From positions 248,001-312,000 of the forward strand of contig NZ_FPAG01000007.1 in NCBI RefSeq assembly GCF_900116365.1: a DNA stretch of 64,000 nt, in the 5' to 3' direction. Origin of the DNA: Zhouia amylolytica (GTDB taxonomy: Bacteria > Bacteroidota > Bacteroidia > Flavobacteriales > Flavobacteriaceae). Made by a program: the position numbers and the translations under genes. Every line of letters begins with the position of its first letter. The first letter of the stretch is position 1. Positions 35,727-45,872 of the stretch are shown here, piece after piece. The notes beneath the pieces were generated by a model that was not told where the DNA came from, searched no databases, and saw only the letters and a list, made by a program, of their open reading frames with translations.

Positions 35727-38225
35727 TTAGCCGTTAGGGTTTAATACAACATCAATTCGCTCTAAAGCATCTTGTAAATGAATTCTACTCATGCTATCTC
35801 CTGTTCTGTTTAAACCGGAACGTATAGCTCTTTGAAGAGATGTCAATTCAGCTCTCACAACTGCTCTGATATCAGATTGACTCGTATTAACTGCCGTAGC
35901 TTTTATATATCTGCTGCCGCTTGCACCATTTTGATTTGGCGCATTCATTAAATAAGCTAATCTTTCAATATGTGCACGTTGCAAATTCCTGCGATAGGTA
36001 TCGATCGCTTTACCACTTCTTAATTCAGTCCACACACCATTTCTAAGGTCACGTGTCATATCAGTAAGTTTGTAGGCATCGTTTCCATTAATGGTTTCAT
36101 TTTCAATCATTCGAGCCATTTTACCTACACTCAATACATTATTCAAGGTACGTGCCTGCAATTTACGAACTCGCTCTATTGAACCTGAATATTCAATTTT
36201 ATTAAATATATCCTGGTCTAACAACCACTCAGGTGTTTCAAATAAGTTATCAATTACAAATTGTAAGGCTTCTTTCTGATGATTTTTATCAACATGAATA
36301 TAAACAGCACCATCTTGTCCGGCAGCCTTGTAATATTCATACACTCCTCCTATATTATTTGAAACGTGCCCCATGTAACGATTAAACTGACTGATTACAT
36401 GTCCGTACATTTCATCGAGATCTTCATATGTTTCTCCTTCAGTTGTAGTCCACTCAATTAGGTTCGGAACAATACGTTTCAGGTTTTTAATTCCATATTC
36501 ACTTGCTAACATAGCATTATCGCCCAAATCCTCTGTTTGCGAGCTAGGGTCTACTACATTTCCAGCCTGTTGATGTCCAAATCTATATAGAGGATCTCCT
36601 GCATGCTTTAAAATCCATTGGTTTAAAGTTTCCTTCTCTTCCTCAGCAGTTTTATCTAAAATTGGTCTATACCCCCAAGAAATTGAATATTTGTCGTAAA
36701 TCCCAATATTTGGCATAAGTGCTACCCCATCATCACCTGGCTGGGCAACATAATTAAAACGAGCATAATCCATTATAGAAGGTGCGGTACCGAACTGTTT
36801 TGTAAATTCAGCATCGCGTAATTTTTCAACAGGATAAGCAGCACTACTTCCCATATTGTGAGGTAAACCTAAAGTATGTCCAACCTCGTGAGATGAAACG
36901 AAACGAATCAGTCGTCCCATAACTTCATCTTTAAACTCCGGGCTTTGTGCTTCCGGATTAATTGCAGCTGTCTGCACAAAGAACCACCCGCGCAACAAAG
37001 ACATTACGTTGTGATACCAGTTGATATCGCTTTCTAAAATTTCTCCTGACCTTGGGTCACTCACGTGAGGTCCGTTTGCATTAGGAATAGGAGATGCCAA
37101 ATAGCGAACTACAGAATAACGAACATCTTCAGGACTCCACTCCGGATCTTCTTCAGGAGTTGGCGCATCTTTAGCAATTATTGCATTTTTAAAACCGGCA
37201 GCTTCAAAAGCCACTTGCCAATCTTCGATACCCTGCTTGATATATTTTCTCCATTTTTCAGGGGTTGCTCTGTCTATATAATAAACTATTGGCTTCTTAG
37301 GTTCTACCAGCTCCCCTCTTTTAAACTTCTCGATATCTTCATCTTTCACCTCAAGTCTCCATCGATCAAGATATTCCAGTTTCTTACTGCGTTGTGCTTC
37401 CGAACCATAATCTGTTTGAGTACTTGTGAACCATCCTACACGTTCATCGAAATAACGACGCTTCATTGGCACTTTAGGTAAAAGAATCATTGAATTGTTC
37501 ATCTCGATCGAAATCGTCCCGGTTGAACCATTTGAAGGCGGATTTCCTGCACTATAGGTCTTAACATGTCTTGACTCTATATTATGAGGGTAACTTTTAA
37601 TACTCTCAATGAAAGATTTATCGTTTTCAAGACGTGTTACTTTATAAGCTTTTCTTGCACCACTAGCCAAACCGAATGGCTTAACATCACCCTCAAAAAG
37701 AGATGTTACATCAATAACAGTACTTACAGAGTCTTTCCCAATAGCTTTAATCGGAAAGGTCGCTAAAACAGGTTCGAAATTAGAGTTAACTACCGCTTGA
37801 TATACCGGCAGGGAATCATTCGCTACAACATTATGAGAAACGATCCTTAAGATAACCTTCTTATCTTTCTTTTGCCAACGTAATACCTGTTCGTTTTGTT
37901 TACCTCCCCCAAAACCTAAACCACTGGCTGTTTTGGAAATACGGGTAACCATTAACATCTCACGATCAAAAAGTGAATCATTGATTTCGTAAAAATACTT
38001 ATCGTCTAATTGATGTACCGTAAATAAACCCGTATCGCTTTTAGCATCTTTGGTGATTACCTTACTATAGGGCTGAATACCATTTTTATCGGCTTTCTTG
38101 GCAGCAGGTTTTGCAGCAGTACTATCGCCTTTTTTAGATTTACTAGCCTTTTTCATTGTTGAGCATGAGGACAATACCAAAAATGCTGAAGCAACTAAAA
38201 GGAACTTCGAGGAAAAGTGTTTCAA
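35727..38225 (-). CDS. Zinc-dependent metzincin-type metalloprotease lipoprotein
   Basis: 832 residues. The lipoprotein signal ends at the lipobox VLSSC (Cys21) and is followed by a low-complexity Lys/Ala/Ser linker (about 24-48). Two N-terminal beta domains (DUF5117/DUF5118-like) precede the catalytic part. The metzincin zinc site is H446-E447-V-G-H450-T-L-G-L-P-H456, with three His ligands. A Met-turn candidate is SIMDYARFNY. It would act on proteins or peptides outside the inner membrane; substrate unknown. Long C-terminal helical domain (about 640-832). Confidence 0.92.
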   Translation of the reverse strand: MKHFSSKFLLVASAFLVLSSCSTMKKASKSKKGDSTAAKPAAKKADKNGIQPYSKVITKDAKSDTGLFTVHQLDDKYFYEINDSLFDREMLMVTRISKTASGLGFGGGKQNEQVLRWQKKDKKVILRIVSHNVVANDSLPVYQAVVNSNFEPVLATFPIKAIGKDSVSTVIDVTSLFEGDVKPFGLASGARKAYKVTRLENDKSFIESIKSYPHNIESRHVKTYSAGNPPSNGSTGTISIEMNNSMILLPKVPMKRRYFDERVGWFTSTQTDYGSEAQRSKKLEYLDRWRLEVKDEDIEKFKRGELVEPKKPIVYYIDRATPEKWRKYIKQGIEDWQVAFEAAGFKNAIIAKDAPTPEEDPEWSPEDVRYSVVRYLASPIPNANGPHVSDPRSGEILESDINWYHNVMSLLRGWFFVQTAAINPEAQSPEFKDEVMGRLIRFVSSHEVGHTLGLPHNMGSSAAYPVEKLRDAEFTKQFGTAPSIMDYARFNYVAQPGDDGVALMPNIGIYDKYSISWGYRPILDKTAEEEKETLNQWILKHAGDPLYRFGHQQAGNVVDPSSQTEDLGDNAMLASEYGIKNLKRIVPNLIEWTTTEGETYEDLDEMYGHVISQFNRYMGHVSNNIGGVYEYYKAAGQDGAVYIHVDKNHQKEALQFVIDNLFETPEWLLDQDIFNKIEYSGSIERVRKLQARTLNNVLSVGKMARMIENETINGNDAYKLTDMTRDLRNGVWTELRSGKAIDTYRRNLQRAHIERLAYLMNAPNQNGASGSRYIKATAVNTSQSDIRAVVRAELTSLQRAIRSGLNRTGDSMSRIHLQDALERIDVVLNPNG

Positions 38226-38365
38226 AATAATAATTTTTTAAAATTAGCAGGCGTGAAAATAATTATTCTATGAGGAAAATTATCTATATGGCTGTTTTTT
38301 AGTTTTTTTTTAACTAAAGAAAAGAATCCTGACCTCTGGCAAACTTCAGTTGAGGTCCGAAAGAA

Positions 38366-39457
38366 TTAAAACCATCGTTTTCTTTTGAAGTAAATGATCA
38401 TTACAATTAAAATCAGAAACATAATACCCAGCACATAAAAATACCCATACTCAGATTCCAGTTCAGGCATATTTTTAAAGTTCATACCATAAATACCGGC
38501 TATAAAAGTCAGTGGAATGAAAATAGTGGCTATGATCGTAAGCACCTTCATTACCTCGTTCATTTTATTGCTCATGTTGGTCATATACACCTCCATGAGG
38601 TTAGTGATAAGCTCTCGGTATAACTGTATATTTTCATTAATCTGAATGCTATGATCTAAAGCATCCCTTAGAAATAATTTAGTCTCTTTGGTGACCAGCG
38701 GATGTTCAGACTCTATAATCCTATTCACCAGATCTTTTACCGGAACCACCCATTTTCGAACGGAAAGTACTTCTTTTTTTAATCGTTGTATTTTTTCTGC
38801 AGTTTCCTGGCTTGGGTGATTATAGACCTCCTCTTCGAGCAGGTCTATCTTTGCAGCAATGTTCTCTGTAACTACAAAATACTGATCGATAATTGCATCG
38901 ATCAGTGCAAAGAATAAATAATCGGCTTGCCTGGTACGAATCCTTCCAAACTTATTCTTAATCCGATCCCGAACCCCTTCAAAAACGTCGAGTTCAATTT
39001 CCTGAAATAACAGTACATTATGCTCAGATAAAATGATCGCACAGTGTTCTGTACTGATCTCATAATCTTTATTCAGGTATAGCATCTTCAAAGTTGCAAA
39101 CACATAATCATCGTACTCATCAATTTTTGGACGCTGATTTGTATTTACAATATCTTCGAGAACTAATGGGTTAATATTAAAGTAATTCCCCAGCTTATCG
39201 ATCTCTTTCTCATTACTTAACCCATACACATTGAACCAGGTAACATTAACCTGTTCTTTAAATGCCAAAGCATCTTCCACCCTGGTAAGGGTTTGAAAAT
39301 CAAACAGGTTATCAGAATAATCAATAACGGTAATGGCGTAGGTACCATCTTCACGGTTTCCCATGTAGGTTATGGTACCCGGAGCTTTACCTATTTGTCG
39401 CTGCGAACGAAATTGCTTTTGTATTGCAGATTTAAGATTAAGCTTTTTCTTAGTCAT
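38366..39457 (-). CDS. corA: CorA-family magnesium/cobalt transporter
   Basis: 363 residues. A large soluble N-terminal domain (VTWFNVYGL, GNYFNINPLVLEDIVNTNQRPKIDEY) leads to a long helix and two C-terminal transmembrane segments. The selectivity motif is Y323-G324-M325-N326. The C-terminus is basic (YFKRKRWF), on the cytoplasmic side. It takes up Mg2+ as a homopentamer. It begins 26 bp after hisIE with no terminator between, so it may be read from the his operon, though it is metabolically unrelated. Confidence 0.96.
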   Translation of the reverse strand: MTKKKLNLKSAIQKQFRSQRQIGKAPGTITYMGNREDGTYAITVIDYSDNLFDFQTLTRVEDALAFKEQVNVTWFNVYGLSNEKEIDKLGNYFNINPLVLEDIVNTNQRPKIDEYDDYVFATLKMLYLNKDYEISTEHCAIILSEHNVLLFQEIELDVFEGVRDRIKNKFGRIRTRQADYLFFALIDAIIDQYFVVTENIAAKIDLLEEEVYNHPSQETAEKIQRLKKEVLSVRKWVVPVKDLVNRIIESEHPLVTKETKLFLRDALDHSIQINENIQLYRELITNLMEVYMTNMSNKMNEVMKVLTIIATIFIPLTFIAGIYGMNFKNMPELESEYGYFYVLGIMFLILIVMIIYFKRKRWF

Positions 39458-39483
39458 GCCTAAATTTAAGAAAAAGCCTCATT

Positions 39484-40083
39484 TTAACGATGTCTATCCT
39501 GTAAAACCTTTTCAATATCTTTTAAAGAATACCCCTTGGCTCTCAACAAAATTAAATAATGAAATAACAGGTCTGCACTTTCATTTAAAAACAGTTCTTC
39601 ATTATCATCCTTTGCTTCAATAACAGTTTCTACAGCTTCCTCGCCTACTTTCTGTGCTATTTTATTTATTCCTTTAGCAAACAAAGAAGCTACATAACTG
39701 CTATCCGCATTAGCACTTTGCTGGCGACTTTTTATAATCGCTTCCAAAACAGAAAAGAAACCATATCCTGATTCATTATTTTCTCCCCAACAGGTATCAG
39801 TACCTTTATGACAGGTAGGTCCTTCGGGATCGGCCTGAATTAATAGGGTATCATTATCGCAATCTACCTTCAGATCAATAAGCGTTAAAAAATTACCGCT
39901 TTCCTCTCCTTTAGTCCATAATCGCCCCTTGGTACGACTGAAGAATGTAACTTTTCGTGTTTCAAGTGTTTTGGCATAGGCTTCTTCATTCATATAGCCC
40001 AGCATTAACACATTTCTGGTACTGGCGTCCTGAATGATGACAGGCACTAATCCGTCGTTGTTTTTATTAAAATTAATTTCCAT
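39484..40083 (-). CDS. hisIE: Phosphoribosyl-AMP cyclohydrolase / phosphoribosyl-ATP pyrophosphatase
   Basis: 199 residues, a fusion. The HisI half (1-105) carries VDCDNDTLL and GPTCHKGTDTCW with the zinc cysteines. The HisE half (about 108-199) carries SYVASLFAKGINKIAQKVGEEAVETVIEAK and ESADLLFHYLILLRAKG, the MazG-like all-alpha fold with metal-binding Glu/Asp. Steps 2 and 3 of histidine synthesis. Last his gene in the operon, 14 bp after hisF. Confidence 0.97.
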   Translation of the reverse strand: MEINFNKNNDGLVPVIIQDASTRNVLMLGYMNEEAYAKTLETRKVTFFSRTKGRLWTKGEESGNFLTLIDLKVDCDNDTLLIQADPEGPTCHKGTDTCWGENNESGYGFFSVLEAIIKSRQQSANADSSYVASLFAKGINKIAQKVGEEAVETVIEAKDDNEELFLNESADLLFHYLILLRAKGYSLKDIEKVLQDRHR

Positions 40084-40097
40084 AAGTATATGCTCAT

Positions 40098-40853
40098 TTA
40101 TAATCTAACCGGAATATCGTGTTTACGTAATTCCGATTTCAAATCGTTTATTTCTATTTCTTTAAAGTGAAATACACTGGCAGCCAAAGCCGCATCAGCT
40201 TTTCCTTCCTTGAAAGTATCGGTAAAATGCTGGATAGATCCCGCACCCCCTGAAGCTATAATCGGAATATTTAATGCGGTAGATAATTGGGCTAAAGCTT
40301 CATTTGCAAAACCATTTTTGGTACCATCGTGATCCATAGACGTAAACAAAATTTCTCCTGCTCCTCTTTTTTCTACCTCTTTGGCCCATTCAAACAGATC
40401 TAATTCGGTAGGGACCTTACCTCCTACTAAATGTACCCTCCACTGCCCGTCAATTTGTTTAGCATCTATAGCTACTACTACACACTGACTTCCAAATTTA
40501 GCTGCCAGATCATTGATGAGTTGAGGATTCTTCACGGCTGAAGAATTTATAGAAACTTTATCAGCACCACACTTCAACAAGCGATCAACATCTTCAACAG
40601 AGCTGATCCCTCCACCTACAGTAAAAGGTATGTTTACTTTTTCTGCAACGTGCAATACCAACTCCGCTAAGGTTCTTCTTCTTTCTTCAGTGGCAGAAAT
40701 ATCTAAAAACACCAATTCATCCGCTCCTTCTTTAGCATAGATTTCCGCAAGTTCCACCGGATCTCCGGCGTCGCGAAGATCTACAAAATTCACCCCTTTT
40801 ACCGTTCGTCCGTTTTTAATATCCAGGCACGGTATGATTCGTTTTGTTAACAT
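40098..40853 (-). CDS. hisF: Imidazole glycerol phosphate synthase, cyclase subunit
   Basis: 251 residues, a TIM barrel. The two catalytic Asp residues are placed in [15 protein letters not shown] and [14 protein letters not shown]. The phosphate-binding loops [10 protein letters not shown] and [12 protein letters not shown] are also present. With HisH it converts PRFAR and glutamine-derived ammonia to imidazole glycerol phosphate and AICAR. It follows hisA by a 113-bp gap that holds an inverted repeat (40868-40915). Confidence 0.98.
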   Translation of the reverse strand: MLTKRIIPCLDIKNGRTVKGVNFVDLRDAGDPVELAEIYAKEGADELVFLDISATEERRRTLAELVLHVAEKVNIPFTVGGGISSVEDVDRLLKCGADKVSINSSAVKNPQLINDLAAKFGSQCVVVAIDAKQIDGQWRVHLVGGKVPTELDLFEWAKEVEKRGAGEILFTSMDHDGTKNGFANEALAQLSTALNIPIIASGGAGSIQHFTDTFKEGKADAALAASVFHFKEIEINDLKSELRKHDIPVRL

Positions 40854-40867
40854 TGTTCTTTATTCTT

Positions 40868-40915
40868 TAAACTGTCAGGTCGAGTCCTGTCTGAATGTAT
40901 CTGACAGGCAGTTTA
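40868..40915. repeat. Imperfect two-part inverted repeat between hisA and hisF
   Basis: Outer arms TAAACTG (40868-40874) and CAGTTTA (40909-40915), inner arms CCTGTC (40886-40891) and GACAGG (40903-40908). It also holds a GGTCGAG motif; CTGACAGG and TTCGAG recur near 46748-46770 in the his leader. Possibly a degenerate dispersed intergenic repeat. Confidence 0.35.
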
Positions 40916-40966
40916 GACACATACGTTCTGTGGTCTGCCTTTTAACTTTACTCGAGCTCACAATTA

Positions 40967-41695
40967 TCAACTATTTAAAATATAATTCTCCAATTGCTTC
41001 AGGCTAATTCTGCCTTCATAAATAGCTTTACCTATTATAGTACCCTCACAACCTATTTCCTCCAGTTTCGGCAACTCATCGAAAGACGAAATACCTCCGG
41101 AGGCAATGAGTTTCAAATCTGCATCAGAGGCATTCAGTATCTTTTTATACAAATCAAAAGCCGGTCCTTCTAGCATGCCATCTTTGGAAATATCCGTACA
41201 GATAACGTATTGAACTCCTTCTTTTTGATAGCTATTAATAAATGGTATTAGCTCCTCTTTTGACTCCTCCTGCCAGCCGCTAACAGCAATTTTTTCATTA
41301 TTGGCATCAGCACCAAGAATAATTTTATCGCTGCCATACTGGCTAATCCAGCTTTTAAATTGAGCAGGATTCTTAACGGCTATACTTCCTCCGGTAATTT
41401 GAGTAGCTCCACTCTCAAAAGCTATTTTTAAATCTTCATCAGATTTTAATCCACCTCCGAAGTCGATATTCAGGCTTGTTTTCCCGGCAATCTTTTCAAG
41501 AATTTTATAATTAACAATATGACTTGATTTTGCTCCGTCCAGATCTACGAGATGCAAACTTTTAATCCCGTAGTTTTCAAATTCTTTCGCCACTTCAAGA
41601 GGATCTTCATTATATATTTTCTTGGTATTATAATCTCCTTTGGTAAGACGTACACACTTACCCTCAATTATATCTATGGCTGGTATTATTCTCAT
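40967..41695 (-). CDS. hisA: Phosphoribosylformimino-5-aminoimidazole carboxamide ribotide isomerase
   Basis: 242 residues, a TIM barrel paralogue of HisF. The start [22 protein letters not shown] contains the catalytic Asp8. The second Asp is in [16 protein letters not shown], and phosphate loops are [12 protein letters not shown] and [12 protein letters not shown]. It carries out the Amadori-type isomerisation of ProFAR to PRFAR, step 4. It follows hisH by 6 bp. Confidence 0.97.
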   Translation of the reverse strand: MRIIPAIDIIEGKCVRLTKGDYNTKKIYNEDPLEVAKEFENYGIKSLHLVDLDGAKSSHIVNYKILEKIAGKTSLNIDFGGGLKSDEDLKIAFESGATQITGGSIAVKNPAQFKSWISQYGSDKIILGADANNEKIAVSGWQEESKEELIPFINSYQKEGVQYVICTDISKDGMLEGPAFDLYKKILNASDADLKLIASGGISSFDELPKLEEIGCEGTIIGKAIYEGRISLKQLENYILNS

Positions 41696-41701
41696 TAGTT
41701 T

Positions 41702-42283
41702 TTAAAGGCTTAAAAAGTTCTTAATAAGTTGTTCTCCCGCAATACTACTCTTTTCAGGATGGAATTGTACTCCGTAAAAATTGTTCTTTTGTAAAGCTAC
41801 CGAATATTCTACGCCATACGTAGCAGAGGCAATGGTATCCTCACATAACGGGGCATAATAACTATGAACCAGGTACATATATTCATTGTTCTTTATTTCA
41901 GAAAAGAAGGGAGCTTCCGGATGTTTGATTTGATTCCAACCGATTTGAGGAACCTTTACAGAATTATTAAACCGGATTACATCTACGTTAAATATACCTA
42001 ACCCTTTGGTACTTCCTTCTTCAGAGCCATTACACATCAATTGCATCCCTAAACAAATTCCCAAAACAGGTTGCTTTAAACGCGGTATTAACGAGTCAAG
42101 TCCTGTCTCTTTAAGCTTTCTCATCGCACTACTCGCCTCACCAACACCCGGAAAAATAACCTTATCTGCCGTCATAATTTCATCCGGATCATTACTTAAT
42201 ACAGGCTTAAACCCTAAACGTTGGAAAGCAAAGATGATGCTTTGAATATTTCCAGCTCCGTAATCTATAATTACTATTTTCAT
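41702..42283 (-). CDS. hisH: Imidazole glycerol phosphate synthase, glutaminase subunit
   Basis: 193 residues, class I glutamine amidotransferase. The nucleophile Cys is in VLGICLGMQLM, and the His-Glu pair is in YGVQFHPEKSS near the C-terminus. It frees ammonia for the HisF subunit. It follows hisB by 89 bp, which contain no obvious feature. Confidence 0.97.
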   Translation of the reverse strand: MKIVIIDYGAGNIQSIIFAFQRLGFKPVLSNDPDEIMTADKVIFPGVGEASSAMRKLKETGLDSLIPRLKQPVLGICLGMQLMCNGSEEGSTKGLGIFNVDVIRFNNSVKVPQIGWNQIKHPEAPFFSEIKNNEYMYLVHSYYAPLCEDTIASATYGVEYSVALQKNNFYGVQFHPEKSSIAGEQLIKNFLSL

Positions 42284-42372
42284 TTTAATGGTATTAGGCA
42301 GCGGACGATAGGTTTTAAAAATTGAATAACATCTTTTTATCCATCTACTCCGCTACCAACATCTATTTACTT

Positions 42373-43512
42373 TTATAATACTCCTTTGGTTGATGGTAAT
42401 ACCATTTTATCAGGATCGCGTTTTACTGCCATCTTAATCGCCTTTGCAAAAGCCTTAAAAATAGCTTCAATTTTATGGTGTTCATTTTGCCCTTCCGCTT
42501 TAATGTTCAAATTGGCCTTAGCACCATCAGTAAATGATTTAAAGAAGTGATAAAACATTTCAGTCGGCATCTTTCCTATCATCTCACGTTTAAAATCGGC
42601 CTCCCATACCAACCAATTTCGGCCACCAAAATCAATTGCCACTTGTGCTAAACAATCATCCATAGGTAAGGCAAAACCATATCTTTCTATTCCTAGTTTA
42701 TTACCCAGAGCCTTACTGAAAACTTCGCCCAAGGCAATAGCAGTATCTTCAATAGTATGATGCTCATCTACCTCAAGATCTCCTTTTACAATAATATCCA
42801 GATCCATTTGTCCGTGTCTTGCAATCTGGTCTAACATATGATCGAAAAAAGCCAATCCGGTACTGATGTTACTTTTTCCAGTACCATCCAGATTCAACGT
42901 AATGCTAATGTCTGTTTCGTTAGTTTTGCGAACAACATCAGCAACACGGTCCTCAAGTTTTAAAAATTCATAAATTTTCTGCCAATCATCAGTTTCTAAG
43001 GCGATGTAAGGACTCAATTCCTCTTGTTTAACTGATATTTCGCCCGTACCCAAATTAGTATTCGTATTAATATAAATCGCTTTAGCTCCGAGGTTTTTAG
43101 CTAGTTCCACATCGGTTAGCCGATCCCCAAAGACAAAAGATTGATTTAAATCATAATCACCATTCATATACTTGCCGAGCAATCCCGTTTTTGGCTTTCT
43201 TGTTGGCGCATTTTCATGAGGAAAAGTTCGATCTATTACGATGTCATCAAATACGACTCCTTCGTTTTCAAATGCCTTTAATATAAAATTATGTACGGGC
43301 CAAAACGTATCTTCCGGGAAGGAATCCGTCCCCAATCCATCCTGATTGGTTACCATCACCAATTCATAATCAAGCTCCATCGCAATCTTACTTAAATAAG
43401 TAAAGGCTTTGGGGAAAAATTCAAGCTTATCGAAAGCGTCAATCTGTTCGTCTTCCGGTTCTTTGATCATAGTTCCGTCTCGATCTATGAACAATACTCT
43501 TTTTTTATTCAT
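42373..43512 (-). CDS. hisB: Histidinol-phosphatase / imidazoleglycerol-phosphate dehydratase
   Basis: 379 residues, the bifunctional fusion. The N-terminal HAD phosphatase has the nucleophile motif FIDRDGT (residues 8-14) and a second Asp in [15 protein letters not shown]. The C-terminal dehydratase (from about 187) has the two metal-binding HHxxE motifs: [13 protein letters not shown] and [12 protein letters not shown]. Steps 6 and 8. Only 1 bp separates it from hisC, so translation is coupled. Confidence 0.98.
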   Translation of the reverse strand: MNKKRVLFIDRDGTMIKEPEDEQIDAFDKLEFFPKAFTYLSKIAMELDYELVMVTNQDGLGTDSFPEDTFWPVHNFILKAFENEGVVFDDIVIDRTFPHENAPTRKPKTGLLGKYMNGDYDLNQSFVFGDRLTDVELAKNLGAKAIYINTNTNLGTGEISVKQEELSPYIALETDDWQKIYEFLKLEDRVADVVRKTNETDISITLNLDGTGKSNISTGLAFFDHMLDQIARHGQMDLDIIVKGDLEVDEHHTIEDTAIALGEVFSKALGNKLGIERYGFALPMDDCLAQVAIDFGGRNWLVWEADFKREMIGKMPTEMFYHFFKSFTDGAKANLNIKAEGQNEHHKIEAIFKAFAKAIKMAVKRDPDKMVLPSTKGVL

Positions 43513-43513
43513 T

Positions 43514-44563
43514 TTATAATTCTTTTAATGCTTTAATCAATGCTTCGTTTTCTGATTTAGTTCCAATAGTAAATCGTAATGTATTATCACAAAGTGGCTG
43601 CTTACTTCTGTTTCTTACAACAATCCCTTTTGCTATAAGCTCTTCATATCGACGATCGGCATTATCCACCTTCACTAACACAAAATTAGCGTCTGTTGGG
43701 TATATCTTTTCTACAAAATTAACTTGAAGTAATGCTTTAAGTAAATCCTTTTTATTGCTTAAAATACAGTTTATTTCATTATTAACTTTACTAATATGCA
43801 ACATTGTTTCCAAAGCTTTCTGCTGCGTAAGTTCATTTACATTATAAGGCGGTTTAATTTTGTTTAAAACCGCAATAACTTCCTTCGATGCATAACAAAT
43901 ACCCAATCGAATACCAGCCATCCCATAAGCCTTTGATAAGGTTTGTGTAATTATTAAATTAGGATATTCTTCAAGTCGGTTTAACCAGCTTGGGTGCTTT
44001 GAGAAATCAATATAAGCTTCATCGATAACAACGAGTCCTTTAAACGCTCTCAGCAACTGCTCTATTCTAACACTATCCAAAGAGTTTCCGGACGGGTTAT
44101 TAGGCGAGCAAAGAAACATCAACTTGCTGTTAACATCCACTTTCGCTAAAATGGCCTCAACATTTGGCTGAAAATTTTCGTCAAGAAGCACTTTTTTATT
44201 TTCAACATCATTCGTTTCTGCTAGCACCCCATACATACCATATGTTGGTGGCAATGTAATGATATTATCTTCTTTCGGCTCACAAAAAGCTCTGAACACC
44301 AAGTCAAGCACTTCATCACTGCCATTACCCAATAAAATCTGCTCAACCTGCACCCCTTTCTGCTCAGCCAGAACTTCTTTTAAGCTTCGCTGCTGAGGAT
44401 CCGGGTACCTGTTTACTCCATTCTCAAAGGGGTTCTCATTAGCATCCAGATAAATCATCTTCTGTTTAAAATCAACAAATTCATCTCTGGCAGAAGAATA
44501 AGGTTTTAAACGCAATACATTGCTCCTTACTAATTTTTCTATATTAAACGTCTTTATATCCAT
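43514..44563 (-). CDS. hisC: Histidinol-phosphate aminotransferase
   Basis: 349 residues, fold-type I PLP enzyme. The PLP lysine is in [16 protein letters not shown], the substrate-binding YPDPQQRSL and [14 protein letters not shown] are near the start, and [10 protein letters not shown] is the family loop. It makes histidinol phosphate from imidazole acetol phosphate, step 7. It overlaps nothing but follows hisD by 2 bp. Confidence 0.97.
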   Translation of the reverse strand: MDIKTFNIEKLVRSNVLRLKPYSSARDEFVDFKQKMIYLDANENPFENGVNRYPDPQQRSLKEVLAEQKGVQVEQILLGNGSDEVLDLVFRAFCEPKEDNIITLPPTYGMYGVLAETNDVENKKVLLDENFQPNVEAILAKVDVNSKLMFLCSPNNPSGNSLDSVRIEQLLRAFKGLVVIDEAYIDFSKHPSWLNRLEEYPNLIITQTLSKAYGMAGIRLGICYASKEVIAVLNKIKPPYNVNELTQQKALETMLHISKVNNEINCILSNKKDLLKALLQVNFVEKIYPTDANFVLVKVDNADRRYEELIAKGIVVRNRSKQPLCDNTLRFTIGTKSENEALIKALKEL

Positions 44564-44565
44564 CT

Positions 44566-45855
44566 CTAATTTTCTTCTAGTGCTTTTAATCTTAAAGTTA
44601 CGGCATTTTTATGGGCCTGTAAACCCTCAGCCTCGGCCATTAATTCAATAGCTTTCCCTAAAGATCGTATCCCTTGCTCGGTAATCTTTTGAAAAGTCAT
44701 GCTCTTCATAAAACTATCTAAACTAACCCCACTATATTGCTTGGCATACCCATTCGTCGGAAGTGTGTGGTTAGTTCCGGAAGCATAATCTCCCGCGCTT
44801 TCCGGAGTGTAATTCCCAATAAAAACCGAACCTGCATTCTGCACTCCGTTCACGTAATAATCTTCATCTTCAGTGCAAATTATAAAATGCTCAGGCCCAT
44901 ATTCATTAATCATCTCTAAAGCAATCTCCTTACTTTCAACAACGATTAACTTAGAGTTTTCAATAGCTTTTTCCGCTATTGATTTACGAGGAAGCACCTT
45001 TAGCTGATCTTCAATTGACACTTCAACTTTATCCACCAAACTGCTTGATGTTGTGAGAAATACAACTTGACTATCCGTTCCGTGTTCGGCCTGACTTAAC
45101 AAATCTGATGCAATAAAATCAGGATTCCCGGAATCATCTGCCACAACCAGAAGTTCAGATGGTCCTGCAGGCATATCAATAGCCACATTAAACTTAGTAG
45201 CTAATTGCTTGGCAACAGTTACAAATTGATTACCCGGGCCAAAAATTTTATAAACCTGAGGTATGCTTTCCGTACCAAAAGTCATACCGGCAATAGCCTG
45301 TATACCTCCAACTTTTACTATTTTCGAAACTCCACATAATTGTGCCGTATAAAGTATTGCAGGGTTCACCACCCCTTCTTTATTTGGCGGTGTGCACAAC
45401 ACGATTTCTGAACACCCGGCCAGGTTAGCGGGTACTGCCAGCATTAAAATAGTCGAAAACAAAGGTGCTGTTCCTCCAGGTATATACAAGCCTACTTTTT
45501 GTATAGGTCTTTTTTCTTGCCAACACTTAACACCATCAATCGTCTCGACCTTGATTTTTGGGGTTTGCTGGGCTGCATGAAATTTTTCAATATTCTTTTT
45601 AGCGATTTGTATAGCTTCTTTTAAATCGTCTGAAACAGTCCTTGATGCTTCTTCGATCTCCACATCAGAAACCATCATATCACTGAGTTGAACACCATCG
45701 AAAATACTGGTATACTTTGCTATAGCCCGATCACCCTTTGCACGAACCTCTGCAAATATCTCCTTCACCGTATCTTCAATATCATCTACCGTTTGAGTAG
45801 GTCTTTTCAAAAGCGCTTCCCAGCTTTGTTTTGGTGGATTATATATCTTATTCAT
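44566..45855 (-). CDS. hisD: Histidinol dehydrogenase
   Basis: 429 residues. The signature is DMPAGPSELLVVADDSGNPDFIASDLLSQAEHG with the zinc-ligand His and Gln. The active-site Glu-His pair is in NEYGPEHFI and SGTNHTLPTNGYAK. It oxidises histidinol to histidine in two NAD-dependent steps, the last two reactions. It follows hisG by 17 bp. Confidence 0.98.
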   Translation of the reverse strand: MNKIYNPPKQSWEALLKRPTQTVDDIEDTVKEIFAEVRAKGDRAIAKYTSIFDGVQLSDMMVSDVEIEEASRTVSDDLKEAIQIAKKNIEKFHAAQQTPKIKVETIDGVKCWQEKRPIQKVGLYIPGGTAPLFSTILMLAVPANLAGCSEIVLCTPPNKEGVVNPAILYTAQLCGVSKIVKVGGIQAIAGMTFGTESIPQVYKIFGPGNQFVTVAKQLATKFNVAIDMPAGPSELLVVADDSGNPDFIASDLLSQAEHGTDSQVVFLTTSSSLVDKVEVSIEDQLKVLPRKSIAEKAIENSKLIVVESKEIALEMINEYGPEHFIICTEDEDYYVNGVQNAGSVFIGNYTPESAGDYASGTNHTLPTNGYAKQYSGVSLDSFMKSMTFQKITEQGIRSLGKAIELMAEAEGLQAHKNAVTLRLKALEEN

Positions 45856-45872
45856 TGTTTACGTATTATCTT

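Noticed and set aside
37065-37481. 138-codon plus-strand frame within the metzincin gene
   Set aside because: Antisense to a conserved protease with intact zinc site; composition is Cys/Phe-rich and not protein-like.
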